A stretch of 64,000 nucleotides of DNA from Streptomyces sp. MNU76 (GCF_020982545.1 NZ_JAJKLK010000001.1:558001-622000); one strand, 5' to 3'. Shown: positions 26,907 to 36,244, counted from the stretch's first letter. Numbers and translations: made by a program. The notes: generated by a model from the letters alone, not told the origin.

Positions 26907-28976
26907 TCAGGCAAGCGCCTCCGTCGGTTCGCCCTCCGACAGTTCGTCGCTCGACTCCTGCGCCTTCCGGGGCGCCGGAACCTCGTCGGCGAGACGGGAG
27001 TCCATGCGGGCGCGACGGTCGTCGGCCTTGGCGCAGAGCGCCTTCACCGCGAGGTCGAAGCGGACCAGCGAGGGCGGGTCCGACGGGCCGAGCAACTGCT
27101 CCTTGAGCTCGGCGCGGGCCTGCGCGAAACGGTCCTTCTCAGGGTTGCGCACCGACTCCAGCAGCGCCGGCACCCCGCCCGCCTTGGGCGTCAGCACGAC
27201 ACCCGCCGAGACCGTCGGGAACGCCGCCCGGAACGCCACCTCAGGCAGCCCGGACGTGTTGGCGACCGAGTACGGCTTCTCGCTCGACAGCCAGTCGGAG
27301 ACCACCGACGAGACATCGCTGATCAGCAGGTCCGACGCGTTGAAGCAGGCGAAGATCGCGGGCCGCGCCTCGGTGATGATCCGGTGCTCCCACTCCGGGA
27401 AGGACGCCCAGTACGCCTTCTCCCAGGCCAGCGTCGCCTCGGCGATGGCCGCCTCACGGTCCCCGCTCGGCGTGCCCTGCAGCAGCATCCGCTCCATCTC
27501 GTCCGCGCTGGACCGGAACGACGTCGAGGTCAGCTTGTCCAACTCGGCCGTACGGCGAGCGAGTTCGGTGGCGGCCTCGGTGCCGGGGCGAGCCCCGGAC
27601 CGCTTGCTGTTGGCCTCCCGGATCATCGCCATGATCCGCTCGTTCGCGGCACCCGCGCGCGGGTCGACCGAGCCGGTCATCGGGTGCGGCTTGTACAGCA
27701 GCCGGACCTTGTCGTCGGCGAGGAGCTGCCGGACGATGTTCTCGCCGGCCAGGACCACGGACGTGTTGCCGGGGTTGCCGTCCCAGCCTTCCCAGGTGGG
27801 GGCGTAGAGGACGGTGGTGTACGTGCCGGTCGGCGGGCCCGCGTACGGGCGGATCGGCGCCAGCTGCGGGCGGCCGACCTCGACGATGTCCTTGTCCTCC
27901 ACGCCGACCTCGGCGAGCGCGTACCGCTCGCGCGCCGCGGGACCGGCGACCCACACCTCGTCGTACGCCTTGGCGTACGGGTTGCAGGAGGAGAGCTTGT
28001 CGCTCTCGCCGTGGTTGATGAAGGCGTGCTTGATCGTGGGGATGCGCAGCACCTGGGAGGTCTTCGCGGCGTTGGCCGGGTGCAGCATCATCTTCAGCGT
28101 CGAGTTCTCCAGGGAGAACATCGTCGAGACCTTCGGGAAGCAGACGACCGGGACGTTCGTCGCGTCGATCTTCTGCACCATGAAGCGTTCACGCAGCACG
28201 ATCAGCGGCTTCTCCAGCTGGGAGAGCGTGGAGAGCCACATGTTCGCCTGGTAGGCCGACGTCGTACCGCCGGAGAAGTACATCGCGGTGGTCGGCCGGT
28301 AGTCGGCGAGCCACCGGTCCAGCCACTCCATGACCTGCTGCTCGCTCTTCGCGCGCTTCTTCGGCAGCAGCCAGGTCGCGAGGTGGGCGGTGCCCAGGAC
28401 GAGCAGGGCGAGCCCGGTGCCGACGCCGGCGAAGCCCCAGAGGGCGTCCTGCGTGGCCGCGGTGAGCATCAGGCCGGCCGTGACGGGCAGCGAGAAGGTC
28501 AGCAGCCGGTGGGCCTGGCGGCGGGCCAGGATGCGCGGCGGGGCGGCCGTCAGACGCAGCTCGGATGCGTCGATGTTGCGGGTGACGATCGGCAGGGTCC
28601 GGGTGCGGCGGACCAGCACCGAGACGGCCTGGCAGGCGAAGTGCAGCGCGTAGAAGGCGATCAGGGCGACCAGGAGGGGCGCCTGCTCGCGCAGCGGATC
28701 GATGCCGTCGATGCGCAGCAGACCCACCAGGATCAGCATGTCGCGCAGCAGCTGGCGCACCAGCGCGTCGAAGCGGACCTTGCTCAGCAGTGCGAGCAGT
28801 CCGGGATCCCGGTACTGGAGGAACGTGTCCAGGAGGAGGCCCGCCGCGCCGGCGGCGACGAACACCGGGATGTTCGGCAGTAGCGCGGAGACGATCTGGG
28901 CCGTGAAGAGCGCGAACATCGCGAACAGCGCTGACAGCTGCGCGATGCGGCGGGGTGCGAGGCCTGCGGAGGGCAC
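26907..28976 (-). CDS. CDP-glycerol glycerophosphotransferase-like membrane protein
   Basis: The 689-residue protein has an N-terminal membrane part (about 1-205, with helices near 12-48, 75-90, 100-118 and 160-205). A cytoplasmic glycerophosphotransferase (TagB/TagF-type) domain follows (about 225-640). Recognisable elements are HAFINHGESDKLSSCNPYAKAYDEVWV, VLYAPTWEGW, LLYKPHPMTGS and the C-terminal SDVSSVVSDWLSSEKPY. Such enzymes transfer polyol-phosphate to wall glycopolymers. The related S. coelicolor gene (SCO2590, from memory) lies in the region linked to spore-wall glycopolymer synthesis. The GTG start has GGAG about 9 nt upstream. It diverges from proB. Confidence 0.85.
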   Translation of the reverse strand: MPSAGLAPRRIAQLSALFAMFALFTAQIVSALLPNIPVFVAAGAAGLLLDTFLQYRDPGLLALLSKVRFDALVRQLLRDMLILVGLLRIDGIDPLREQAPLLVALIAFYALHFACQAVSVLVRRTRTLPIVTRNIDASELRLTAAPPRILARRQAHRLLTFSLPVTAGLMLTAATQDALWGFAGVGTGLALLVLGTAHLATWLLPKKRAKSEQQVMEWLDRWLADYRPTTAMYFSGGTTSAYQANMWLSTLSQLEKPLIVLRERFMVQKIDATNVPVVCFPKVSTMFSLENSTLKMMLHPANAAKTSQVLRIPTIKHAFINHGESDKLSSCNPYAKAYDEVWVAGPAARERYALAEVGVEDKDIVEVGRPQLAPIRPYAGPPTGTYTTVLYAPTWEGWDGNPGNTSVVLAGENIVRQLLADDKVRLLYKPHPMTGSVDPRAGAANERIMAMIREANSKRSGARPGTEAATELARRTAELDKLTSTSFRSSADEMERMLLQGTPSGDREAAIAEATLAWEKAYWASFPEWEHRIITEARPAIFACFNASDLLISDVSSVVSDWLSSEKPYSVANTSGLPEVAFRAAFPTVSAGVVLTPKAGGVPALLESVRNPEKDRFAQARAELKEQLLGPSDPPSLVRFDLAVKALCAKADDRRARMDSRLADEVPAPRKAQESSDELSEGEPTEALA

Positions 28977-29298
28977 GGGCTGGGCTCCTGCGGAGGGTGC
29001 GACGGACGAAGGGGGGAAGGTGAGTCTTGGGGGTGGCCTGAGGAGGCCGATCCCTGACCGTATGACCTAGGGAGGCCGAGGAGCAATCTCCCGCGAGGGC
29101 AATAGCCGCTAGTCGGGCAAAACGCTTGGAACCTTGAGTGACGTCACACCATCTCCTCATAAAGGGCTCCGAGCCCGACCGCCCCTTCCGCCCGGGGCCC
29201 GCCCGTCCGCCCCTCGAAATGAGAACGCGTCCGGACCGCCCGCTCCCGTAGATTGCGCAGTGCACACACCGGGCTGGTTCGGAACATTGGGGATACAG

Positions 29299-30426
29299 GT
29301 GTCAGCGGCAAGGCAGGGCGTGCGGGACGCGCACCGGATCGTGGTCAAGGTGGGCTCCTCGTCGCTGACGACGGCCTCCGGGGGCCTCGACGCGGACCGG
29401 GTGGACGCCCTCGTGGACGTCCTCGCCAAGGCCCGCAGCGGCGGCGAGCGGGAGATCGTGCTCGTCTCGTCCGGTGCCATCGCCGCCGCGCTCGCGCCCC
29501 TGGGCCTGCGCCGCCGCCCCAAGGACCTCGCCCGGCAGCAGGCCGCCGCCAGCGTCGGCCAGGGCCTGCTGGTGGCCCGCTACACGGCCTCCTGCGCCCG
29601 CTACGGCATCCGGGTCGGCCAGGTGCTCCTGACCTCCGACGACATGAGCCGCCGGGCCCACCACCGCAACGCCTCCCGCACCCTCGACAAGCTCCTCGCG
29701 ATGGGCGCGCTGCCCGTCGTCAACGAGAACGACACCGTCGCCACGGACGAGATCCGCTTCGGCGACAACGACCGCCTCGCCGCCCTCGTCGCCCACCTCG
29801 TCCGGGCGGACCTGCTGGTCCTGCTGTCGGACGTGGACGGCGTGTACGACGGCGACCCCGGCAAGCCCGGCACGTCGCGGATAGCGGAGGTACGGGGCCC
29901 CGAGGACCTCGCGCACGTGGAGATCGGCAGCGCCGGCAAGGCGGGCGTCGGCACCGGCGGCATGGTCACCAAGGTAGAGGCGGCCGGGATCGCCACCGGC
30001 GCGGGCGTCCCCGTGGTCCTGACCAGCGCCGTCCACGCGGCGGACGCCCTCTCCGGCGGCGACACCGGCACGTACTTCCACCCCACCGGCAAGCGGTCCG
30101 CCGACCGGCTGCTGTGGCTCCAGCACGCCTCCACCCCGCAGGGCGCGCTCGTCCTCGACGAGGGCGCCGTCCGCGCGGTCGTCGAGCGGCGTACGTCACT
30201 GCTGCCGGCCGGCATCGCGGCCGTCGAGGGCGACTTCACCGCCGGCGACCCCGTCGAACTGCGCGACGGCACGGGCCGGGCGGTCGCGCGCGGACTGGTG
30301 AACTTCGACGCCAAGGAGATCCCCCAGCTGATCGGCCGCTCGACCCGGGAACTGGCGCGCGAGCTGGGTCCCGCGTACGAACGAGAGGTCGTACACAGGG
30401 ACGACCTCGTCCTCCTGCGTCCCTGA
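29299..30426 (+). CDS. proB: Glutamate 5-kinase
   Basis: This enzyme phosphorylates L-glutamate, the first step of proline synthesis. The amino-acid-kinase domain begins RIVVKVGSSSLT, with VSSGAIAAAL, NENDTVATDEIRFGDND and the GTGGMVTKVEAA signature. A C-terminal PUA domain (about 280-370) is typical of bacterial ProB. The start chosen is GTG 29299 (375 residues). A TAGATT hexamer at 29249-29254 puts transcription start near 29260, where another in-frame GTG lies, so a leaderless product 13 residues longer is possible. One small gene separates proB from proA. Confidence 0.95.
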   Translation: MSAARQGVRDAHRIVVKVGSSSLTTASGGLDADRVDALVDVLAKARSGGEREIVLVSSGAIAAALAPLGLRRRPKDLARQQAAASVGQGLLVARYTASCARYGIRVGQVLLTSDDMSRRAHHRNASRTLDKLLAMGALPVVNENDTVATDEIRFGDNDRLAALVAHLVRADLLVLLSDVDGVYDGDPGKPGTSRIAEVRGPEDLAHVEIGSAGKAGVGTGGMVTKVEAAGIATGAGVPVVLTSAVHAADALSGGDTGTYFHPTGKRSADRLLWLQHASTPQGALVLDEGAVRAVVERRTSLLPAGIAAVEGDFTAGDPVELRDGTGRAVARGLVNFDAKEIPQLIGRSTRELARELGPAYEREVVHRDDLVLLRP

Positions 30427-30591
30427 CCAGCGGCCCCCCGGGAGGGCCGGAGCACGCGCCCCGGCGGTGCGCGTTCCGTAAAACCGCCACGCGAAGCCCC
30501 TGAGCCTGCTCAACTTTGTCTCAGGGAGATTCCGCAGGACCCCTTGCACGACCTATTGACGAGGCACGACATCGTTGCAAAGGAGGCCGTC

Positions 30592-31068
30592 GTGAGACGA
30601 GTGCGCCCCGGGGCCGCGGCGTCCCGTGGTGGTGGTTCCTCCCGTGCGGTCGGCGAGGAGCGGACGCTGACCAGCGTCGCCGCCTCGGACGCGTACGAGG
30701 GCGACAGCGTCGAGACGCCGCAGGACCTGCCCCGGCTGTGGCACATCACGCTGAGCCTCTCCGGACCCGAGGCCCCCCTCAAGGAGGTGCGGCGCGGACT
30801 CGAACAGCTCGCCCACGACCACCCCTTCCTGCTGACCAGCCGCTACGCCCACGACCACGCCGAGATCCGCTACTGGGAGGAGGCCCGCGACCTCCACGAC
30901 GCGGCCGCCGTCGCCCTGCGCCTGTGGGGTGAACACCGCCGGACGGCCGGGCTGCCGCCCTGGGAGATCGTCGGCCTGGAGGTCATCGACCGCCAGACGT
31001 ACCACCAGCGCATCGCCGAGGGTTACGGACCCGCCCCCGCCACACCCGTAGGGGTCCACCCGTACTGA
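30592..31068 (+). CDS. Conserved hypothetical protein between proB and proA
   Basis: This 158-residue soluble protein belongs to no family I recognise. Its N-terminal 40 residues are Arg/Gly/Ser-rich. The rest is compact: PRLWHITLSLSGPEAPLKEVRRGLEQLAHDHPF followed by YAHDHAEIRYWEEARDLHDAAAVALRLW (quoted in parts) and a C-terminus rich in Tyr, His and Pro. The start chosen is GTG 30592, because AAAGGAGG sits at 30579-30586; an upstream ATG at 30544 lacks a ribosome-binding site. Position between proB and proA is conserved in Streptomyces as far as I remember. A role in proline synthesis is not shown by the sequence. Confidence 0.8.
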   Translation: MRRVRPGAAASRGGGSSRAVGEERTLTSVAASDAYEGDSVETPQDLPRLWHITLSLSGPEAPLKEVRRGLEQLAHDHPFLLTSRYAHDHAEIRYWEEARDLHDAAAVALRLWGEHRRTAGLPPWEIVGLEVIDRQTYHQRIAEGYGPAPATPVGVHPY

Positions 31069-31158
31069 CCTCCCGCGCGTCCGGCTCGCCGGAAACGCGC
31101 CCTTCGCGCGGGTGTCTCGCGCTGTGGAACACGCGAGGGGCGCCTGAGCCGGGCGGAC

Positions 31159-31164
31159 TACCCT
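31159..31164 (+). promoter_or_regulatory. -10 hexamer TACCCT, leaderless proA promoter
   Basis: TACCCT ends 6 nt before the proA ATG. There is no Shine-Dalgarno, so proA may be leaderless and transcribed separately from proB. Confidence 0.4.
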
Positions 31165-31170
31165 TCCTGT

Positions 31171-32457
31171 ATGACCTCGCTCTCGCCGTACGACTCCATG
31201 ACGCCGGTCACCCGGGCCGCCTACCGTGCCAAGGCCGCCGCCGCCGACCTCGCGCCGCTCCCGCGCGCCGACAAGGACGACGCGCTGCTCGCCATCGCCG
31301 ACGCCCTGGAAGTCCGTACGAGTGAAATCGTCGAGGCCAACGCCAAGGACATCGACAAGGCCCGGGAGGCCGGCACCAGCGAGGCGATCATCGACCGGCT
31401 GACGCTCACCCCGGAGCGGATCCGCGCCATCGCCGCCGACGTACGTGACGTCGCAGCGCTGCCCGACCCGGTCGGCGAGGTCGTGCGCGGCTCCACCCTT
31501 CCCAACGGCATCGACCTGCGCCAGGTCCGCGTCCCGCTCGGCGTCGTCGGCATCATCTACGAGGCCCGCCCGAACGTGACCGTGGACGCGGCGGCCCTGT
31601 GCCTGAAGTCCGGCAACGCGGTCCTGCTGCGCGGCTCCTCCTCCGCCTACGAGTCCAACACCGCCCTCGTACGGGTCCTGCGGGACGCCGTCGGCGGCGC
31701 GGGTCTGCCCGCCGACGCCGTCCAGCTCGTCCCCGGCGAGAGCCGCGATTCGGTACGGGAGCTGATGCGCGCCCGCGGCCTGGTCGACGTGCTCATCCCG
31801 CGCGGCGGCGCCTCCCTGATCCGCACGATCGTCGAGGAGTCCACCGTCCCGGTGATCGAGACCGGCACCGGCAACTGCCACGTCTACGTCGACGCGAACG
31901 CCGACCTCGACACGGCCGTCGAGATCCTGATCAACTCCAAGGCCCACCGCGTCAGCGTCTGCAACGCCGCCGAGACCCTCCTCGTCCACCAGGACATCGC
32001 CCCCGAGTTCCTGCCCCGCGCCCTCGACGCGCTCGCCGACGCCGGGGTCATCGTCCACGCCGACGACCGGGTCATGGCCTACGCCAAGGACTCCCGGGCC
32101 ACGGTCGTCGAGGCCACCACGGAGGACTGGGAGACCGAGTACCTGTCGTACGACATCGCCGCCGCCGTGGTCGACTCGCTCGACCGGGCCGTGGAGCACA
32201 TCCGGCTGTGGAGCTCCGGCCACACCGAGGCCATCGTGACGACCTCCCAGCAGGCCGCCCGCCGCTTCACCCAGCTGGTCGACTCCACGACGGTCGCCGT
32301 CAACGCCTCGACCCGCTTCACCGACGGCGGTCAGTTCGGATTCGGCGCCGAGATCGGCATCTCCACGCAGAAGCTGCACGCCCGCGGCCCGATGGGCCTG
32401 CCCGAGCTGACCAGCACGAAGTACATCGTCACCGGTGACGGACACGTCCGACGCTAG
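31171..32457 (+). CDS. proA: Gamma-glutamyl phosphate reductase
   Basis: This NADPH-dependent enzyme reduces glutamyl phosphate to glutamate semialdehyde, the second proline step. The 428-residue aldehyde-dehydrogenase-fold protein has [20 protein letters not shown], the [10 protein letters not shown] region, the [12 protein letters not shown] signature and [11 protein letters not shown]. The start is ATG 31171; a second in-frame ATG lies at 31198. It lies 103 nt downstream of the preceding small gene. Confidence 0.97.
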   Translation: MTSLSPYDSMTPVTRAAYRAKAAAADLAPLPRADKDDALLAIADALEVRTSEIVEANAKDIDKAREAGTSEAIIDRLTLTPERIRAIAADVRDVAALPDPVGEVVRGSTLPNGIDLRQVRVPLGVVGIIYEARPNVTVDAAALCLKSGNAVLLRGSSSAYESNTALVRVLRDAVGGAGLPADAVQLVPGESRDSVRELMRARGLVDVLIPRGGASLIRTIVEESTVPVIETGTGNCHVYVDANADLDTAVEILINSKAHRVSVCNAAETLLVHQDIAPEFLPRALDALADAGVIVHADDRVMAYAKDSRATVVEATTEDWETEYLSYDIAAAVVDSLDRAVEHIRLWSSGHTEAIVTTSQQAARRFTQLVDSTTVAVNASTRFTDGGQFGFGAEIGISTQKLHARGPMGLPELTSTKYIVTGDGHVRR

Positions 32458-32564
32458 GCGCGGGCGGGCCCGTAGGCGCCGGTCCGTTCCTGTGAACAGC
32501 CTGGCGCCCGACCCTCCCAACGGATGAATTTCCTTACCGTCTGCCCAAATTGACCACCCCGGTC

Positions 32565-32570
32565 TACTCT
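32565..32570 (+). promoter_or_regulatory. -10 hexamer TACTCT for a leaderless transcript
   Basis: TACTCT ends 7 nt before the GTG start of the SCO2584-like gene. The next gene has the same hexamer at 33291-33296. The upstream -35 is unclear. Confidence 0.45.
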
Positions 32571-32577
32571 GGATCCC

Positions 32578-33180
32578 GTGCCGGAGGACGTGGGGGGCAC
32601 GCCGTTCCCTGACGGCTGGGAGCCCGACGACGACCGCGACCGCGGGGGTATGGACGAAGAGTTCGCCTCCGTGGTCTTCGACGAGGACTTCGTCCGGGCG
32701 GCCGTGGTCCACGAGCCGACCGCGGTCGAACGTCTGCTCGCAGCGGCGGAGGCCCGGGCCGCCGCCCAGGAGGCCGAGGCCCGCCGGGCCCACCGCAGAG
32801 GCGTACGCGGCGACGACGACCGTCACGACGACGGCTTCGGCCCGGACGGCCCCAGGATCGGCCACGGCCGCGACGACGACCGGGGCGACTACGACGACAC
32901 CGAGATCCTGGAGGGCCGCTACGGCCCCGACGGGCCCTACGGCAGGCCGTACGACAAGCAGACCCGCTGGCACCGGCCCGTCGCCTGGATCCTCGCCCTC
33001 GTGATGGGGATCGGCATGGTCGCGCTGGCCTTCACCGCGGTCTACCGGGGCGCCTCCGCCGGCCGGGGCGAGACCCCGCCGCCCGCCACCAGCGGCGTCG
33101 AACAGAATCCCCCGACCGGGCCCTCCGCCTCCGCCGACTATTCCCAGCCGGCGGTCTCCGCCGACCCCCGCATGCCCTGA
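32578..33180 (+). CDS. SCO2584-like single-pass membrane protein (spore-wall associated)
   Basis: The 200-residue protein has an acidic N-terminus containing SVVFDEDFVRAA (about 31-42), an Ala/Glu/Arg helix and an Asp/Gly/Arg-rich segment. One membrane helix follows (PVAWILALVMGIGMVALAFTAVY, about 138-160, quoted in part), then a short Pro/Ser-rich exterior tail. In S. coelicolor the SCO2584 protein is reported to interact with the Mre/PBP2 spore-wall complex; homology here is by recall of sequence pattern and position. The first half (cytoplasmic) shares the VVFDExFVRAA motif with the next gene. The GTG start is probably leaderless. Confidence 0.78.
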   Translation: MPEDVGGTPFPDGWEPDDDRDRGGMDEEFASVVFDEDFVRAAVVHEPTAVERLLAAAEARAAAQEAEARRAHRRGVRGDDDRHDDGFGPDGPRIGHGRDDDRGDYDDTEILEGRYGPDGPYGRPYDKQTRWHRPVAWILALVMGIGMVALAFTAVYRGASAGRGETPPPATSGVEQNPPTGPSASADYSQPAVSADPRMP

Positions 33181-33290
33181 CCGGGCCCCGTGCAACCCCG
33201 GCCCGGCCGTCGGGCGGCGCTGCGCGAACCTGATGAGGACCTGTCAGAACTTGTCGTGTACCACGGCGTTTACCGAGGCTCCGGAAGACC

Positions 33291-33296
33291 TACTCT
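33291..33296 (+). promoter_or_regulatory. Promoter with -10 TACTCT, leaderless type
   Basis: TTTACC (33269-33274), a 16-nt spacer and TACTCT (33291-33296) lie 6 nt before the ATG. This would produce a leaderless mRNA for the SCO2583-like gene. Confidence 0.5.
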
Positions 33297-33302
33297 CCAA
33301 GT

Positions 33303-34373
33303 ATGGGCGGGCCAGGAAACCCACCTGAGGGGACTCCCGAGGGCGCCCCCGGCGGTGGAGAGGACGAATACCGATCCGTCGTCTTCGACGAATCGTTCGT
33401 CCGCGCTGCCCGCCTCCAGGAGTTCTCCGCCCAGGAGCGCCTCTCCGACCACGCCCCGGCCGTACGCCGCCGCCCGCCCGTGCGCCGCGGCCTCTCCCGG
33501 CAGGCGCTGGTCCTCGTCCTGCTGATCGCCCTCGCCTTCGGCACCGCGATCTACATGGGTGTGCGCCACCCGTCCCGCACCCCGGCCGCCAAGCCCACCG
33601 AACCGCTCAGAATGACCGTGATTCCGCTGTCCCCGCAGTCCGCGGTGCCCGGCGCGGAGAACGCGGAGGCGCTGTACGCGCAGAGTCCCGCCGCCCAGTT
33701 CCGGATCGGCGCCGAGGGCATCACGATGCCGGCCACGCGGCGCACCGCGCACTTCACCGACAGTCAGGTCGTGTCCGCGCTGGCCATCGCCAAGGAATAC
33801 CTGGTCGCCTCCGCGCTCGACCCGGAGGTCCTCGGCGGCGGCACCGTCCAGCCCGTGCGGCGGCTGCTCGACTCCGAGCAGCTCGACCAGTTCGAGCAGA
33901 GTTTCGATCAGCCGGCGGCGGACGGGCGGCACGCCCCCACGGGCTGGCTGGTCCGCTTCGACCCCTCCCGGGCGGAACTCGCCGACCGCCGGATCCGCGT
34001 CCAGGGCACTCTCCAGGCCGCCGAATTCGACTCCGGCACGCTGGAGGTCGTCGCCGCCCACACCCTCGTGTACGCGCTGAGGCCCGCCGGCGGCGAGGCC
34101 GACGCCGAGGCCTCGCTGTTCACCGTCCGGCGGGAGCTGCACTTCCGCTTCGACCAGGACGACCTGCGCACCCACCAGGTCGAGGTCGTCGTCTCCTACG
34201 TCCAGGCCGGACCGCTGGCCTGCGCCGACGACGTCACGAATCATCTACGGCCGCTGCTGGCCGGGCAGACCGCCAAGGCGGGCGGTCCGTCCGCCGGCAC
34301 CGACCCGTACAACACGGGCGCCGCCACCGCGCTGTGCGGGACCCTGGCGGAGAGTGCGCAACCGAAGGTGTGA
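33303..34373 (+). CDS. SCO2583-like membrane protein
   Basis: The 356-residue bitopic protein has a Gly/Pro-rich start and the motif SVVFDESFVRAA at about residues 25-36. A basic juxtamembrane stretch (RRRPPVRRGLSRQ) and one helix (ALVLVLLIALAFGTAIYMGV, about 68-87) follow. The extracytoplasmic domain of about 260 residues lacks known catalytic motifs and has two cysteines near the C-terminus (ACADDV, TALCGT) that could pair. It is placed with the SCO2583 family by sequence pattern and position next to the SCO2584-like gene. It may belong to the same wall-synthesis complex as the neighbouring protein. The biochemical role is unknown. Confidence 0.78.
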   Translation: MGGPGNPPEGTPEGAPGGGEDEYRSVVFDESFVRAARLQEFSAQERLSDHAPAVRRRPPVRRGLSRQALVLVLLIALAFGTAIYMGVRHPSRTPAAKPTEPLRMTVIPLSPQSAVPGAENAEALYAQSPAAQFRIGAEGITMPATRRTAHFTDSQVVSALAIAKEYLVASALDPEVLGGGTVQPVRRLLDSEQLDQFEQSFDQPAADGRHAPTGWLVRFDPSRAELADRRIRVQGTLQAAEFDSGTLEVVAAHTLVYALRPAGGEADAEASLFTVRRELHFRFDQDDLRTHQVEVVVSYVQAGPLACADDVTNHLRPLLAGQTAKAGGPSAGTDPYNTGAATALCGTLAESAQPKV

Positions 34374-34413
34374 GGCCGGGGTGCGCGGGGTGTGTTGGCG
34401 GGTGCGGTGCGGG

Positions 34414-34461
34414 TGGGTTCTCGCGCAGTTCCCGCGCCCCTCAAAGCAGGGGCTGCGCCCC
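34414..34461 (-). repeat. Dispersed intergenic repeat, copy 3 (inverted, diverged)
   Basis: The inverse orientation reads TCGCGCAGTTCCCGCGCCCC, lacking one C relative to other copies. GCAGGGGCTGCGCCCC follows and can fold. It lies between convergent genes and may double as a terminator. Confidence 0.65.
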
Positions 34462-34501
34462 AAGCTCTTCGGCTTGCACCCACCCACCCGCACCCGACCA
34501 C

Positions 34502-35581
34502 CTACTCGTCGTCGCGCGGCCGGTCCTCCTGCGCGGTGGCCGCACCGCCGCCGCCGAAGCCGCGGCGGACCCGGCTGCCGAGGTCGCCCGCGCCGCCCGC
34601 GATGTCGGTGACCAGCTTCATCAGCGGGTCCTTGGAGTTCTTCACGTTGCTCGTGTAGTGCGAGGCGGACTCGCGGAAGGAATCGGTCACCGAGGCGTCC
34701 TTGTCCTCGCTGCGCCGCGGGTAGTGCCCGTCCATGATCCGCTGGAAGTCACGGGACTCGGCCCACTTCTTCAGCTCGGCCGCACGGACCGTGGTGAAGG
34801 GGTGCGAGCGCGGCAGCACGTTGAGGATCTTGAGGACGGAGTCGCGCAGGTCGCCCCCGGCCTCGTACTCCTCGGCCTGCGCGAGGAACGCGTCCACGTT
34901 CATCTCGTGCAGGTGGTTGCCGCCCGCGATCTTCATCAGGCCGCGCATCGAGGCCTGGACGTCCTGGCCGACCAGGAGGCCCGCGCGGTCGGCGGACAGC
35001 TCCGACTTGCGGAACCACTCGCGCAGCGCGGTCACGATCGCCATGATCGCGAGGTTCCCCAGCGGGATCCACGCGACCTTCAGGGCGAGGCTCGTCAGGA
35101 ACAGCAGTATCGTCCGGTACACCGAGTGGCCGGAGAGCGCGTGGCCCACCTCGTGACCGACGACGGCCCGCATCTCCTCCTCGTCGAGCAGCTCGACGAG
35201 CCCGGTGGTCACGACGATGATCGGCTCGTCCAGACCGATGCACATCGCGTTCGGCTGCGGGTCCTGGTTCACGTACATCGGCGGGACCTTCTCCAGGTCC
35301 AGGATGTAACACGCGTCCCGCAGCATGTCGTTGAGGTGGGCGAACTGCTGGTCCGAGACCCGTACGGAGTCGGACAGGAACAGCAGCCTGAGGCTGCGCT
35401 CCGGCAGCAGACCGCTGAGCGCCTTGAACACCGTGTCGAAGCCGCTGAGCTTGCGCAGCGCCACCAGCGCCGAGCGGTCCGCGGGGTGTTCGTACGCCCG
35501 GGAGGAGATCCCCTCGAAGCGCCTGCGCTGCCTGCTCGGCACGTTCTCGTGCCCGTTCTGCTCGTGGCTGTCGTCCGGCAT
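34502..35581 (-). CDS. M48-family zinc metalloprotease (HtpX-like)
   Basis: This membrane-associated protease has the zinc motif HEVGH at residues 143-147 and a third-ligand glutamate in SELSADRAG (E194). Two hydrophobic helices (about 155-185) lie between them, as in HtpX. The upstream part carries PPMYVNQDPQPNAM, typical of the family. The Gly/Arg/Asp-rich C-terminus is probably disordered. HtpX-type proteases degrade misfolded membrane proteins. The ATG is preceded by GGGGGAA. The gene diverges from the small membrane-protein gene at 35680. Confidence 0.9.
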   Translation of the reverse strand: MPDDSHEQNGHENVPSRQRRRFEGISSRAYEHPADRSALVALRKLSGFDTVFKALSGLLPERSLRLLFLSDSVRVSDQQFAHLNDMLRDACYILDLEKVPPMYVNQDPQPNAMCIGLDEPIIVVTTGLVELLDEEEMRAVVGHEVGHALSGHSVYRTILLFLTSLALKVAWIPLGNLAIMAIVTALREWFRKSELSADRAGLLVGQDVQASMRGLMKIAGGNHLHEMNVDAFLAQAEEYEAGGDLRDSVLKILNVLPRSHPFTTVRAAELKKWAESRDFQRIMDGHYPRRSEDKDASVTDSFRESASHYTSNVKNSKDPLMKLVTDIAGGAGDLGSRVRRGFGGGGAATAQEDRPRDDE

Positions 35582-35679
35582 GTTTCCCCCATGCTCTGTT
35601 TGCCCATGTTGCCCCCGAAGCGGGGTCCAGCCTAGGCGGAGTTACCGTGGCAGGGCATCAACCGTAAGGAGCGATCTCC

Positions 35680-35850
35680 ATGGGACATCTCCCGCACCCG
35701 GCCGCGTCCGCTTGGCTCACCGAGGCCGCGGACGTCGCCGCGAAGGAACAGGGAGCGGGCAATCTGCTGCGTGTGGTGCTGATCGTGATGGTCCTGGGCT
35801 CCGTCCTCATGGCGTGGTTCCTGCTGCGTGGCTACAAGCGGGACGACTGA
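35680..35850 (+). CDS. 56-residue single-pass membrane protein
   Basis: This short gene starts MGHLPHPAASAWL and has a polar 28-residue front, one membrane helix (VVLIVMVLGSVLMAWFLL, about 32-49) and a basic/acidic end RGYKRDD. AAGGAG lies 8 nt before the ATG and codon bias is typical. It resembles in length and topology the product at 36027-36194 (C-termini RGYKRDD and TRFNRDR), so the two may be paralogues. The function is unknown. Topology is probably N-out/C-in by the positive-inside rule. Confidence 0.8.
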   Translation: MGHLPHPAASAWLTEAADVAAKEQGAGNLLRVVLIVMVLGSVLMAWFLLRGYKRDD

Positions 35851-35881
35851 CGCCCGCCGACGGGAAGGACGTGCGGCGCGC

Positions 35882-35932
35882 GTGAACGGTTGCTCGCTCG
35901 TGAAGTACGCGCCGGGCGGCGCCCCCGTTCAC
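35882..35932. other. Structured intergenic hairpin
   Basis: GTGAACGG (35882-35889) pairs with CCGTTCAC (35925-35932), enclosing GCGCC/GGCGC. It lies between the two small membrane-protein genes and could be a terminator for the first. Confidence 0.5.
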
Positions 35933-36026
35933 TCCTGGGCGGAGTCGGCGTGATCGCCGACGGACCCCCCGCTTACGATGGGCGGGTCTTCATCCCGATC
36001 CCACACCCGGATAGGTCACGCCGACG

Positions 36027-36194
36027 ATGAGCTTCCACAGCACCGCTGCCGACTTGGTCACTCTCGCCGCCGAGGGCGGCGGGGAGCACGGCGGCAACCA
36101 CGAGAGCCTGAGCCCCTACCTGACCGGCGGCGGAGCCTTCGTCGCCCTGATGCTGCTGCTGTGGATCACCACCCGCTTCAACCGCGATCGCTAA
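36027..36194 (+). CDS. 55-residue single-pass membrane protein upstream of nadD
   Basis: The protein starts [20 protein letters not shown] and has a His/Gly-rich hydrophilic stretch, one membrane helix ([15 protein letters not shown], about 35-49) and a basic RFNRDR end. A candidate -10 TACGAT lies at 35974-35979 and AGGT before the start. Small proteins like this precede nadD in many Streptomyces, as I recall. It has no assigned function. Confidence 0.75.
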   Translation: MSFHSTAADLVTLAAEGGGEHGGNHESLSPYLTGGGAFVALMLLLWITTRFNRDR

Positions 36195-36238
36195 TCCGCG
36201 CAAAAGGACGTTCGAACGGTGTGCGCCTGCCGGGCCGG

Positions 36239-36244
36239 TAGGCT
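36239..36244 (+). promoter_or_regulatory. -10 hexamer TAGGCT, nadD
   Basis: TAGGCT ends 8 nt before the nadD ATG, again suggesting a leaderless or near-leaderless transcript. Confidence 0.4.

Noticed and set aside
30544..30591. Upstream ATG start for the protein between proB and proA.
   Set aside because: The strong AAAGGAGG at 30579-30586 fits GTG 30592 instead.
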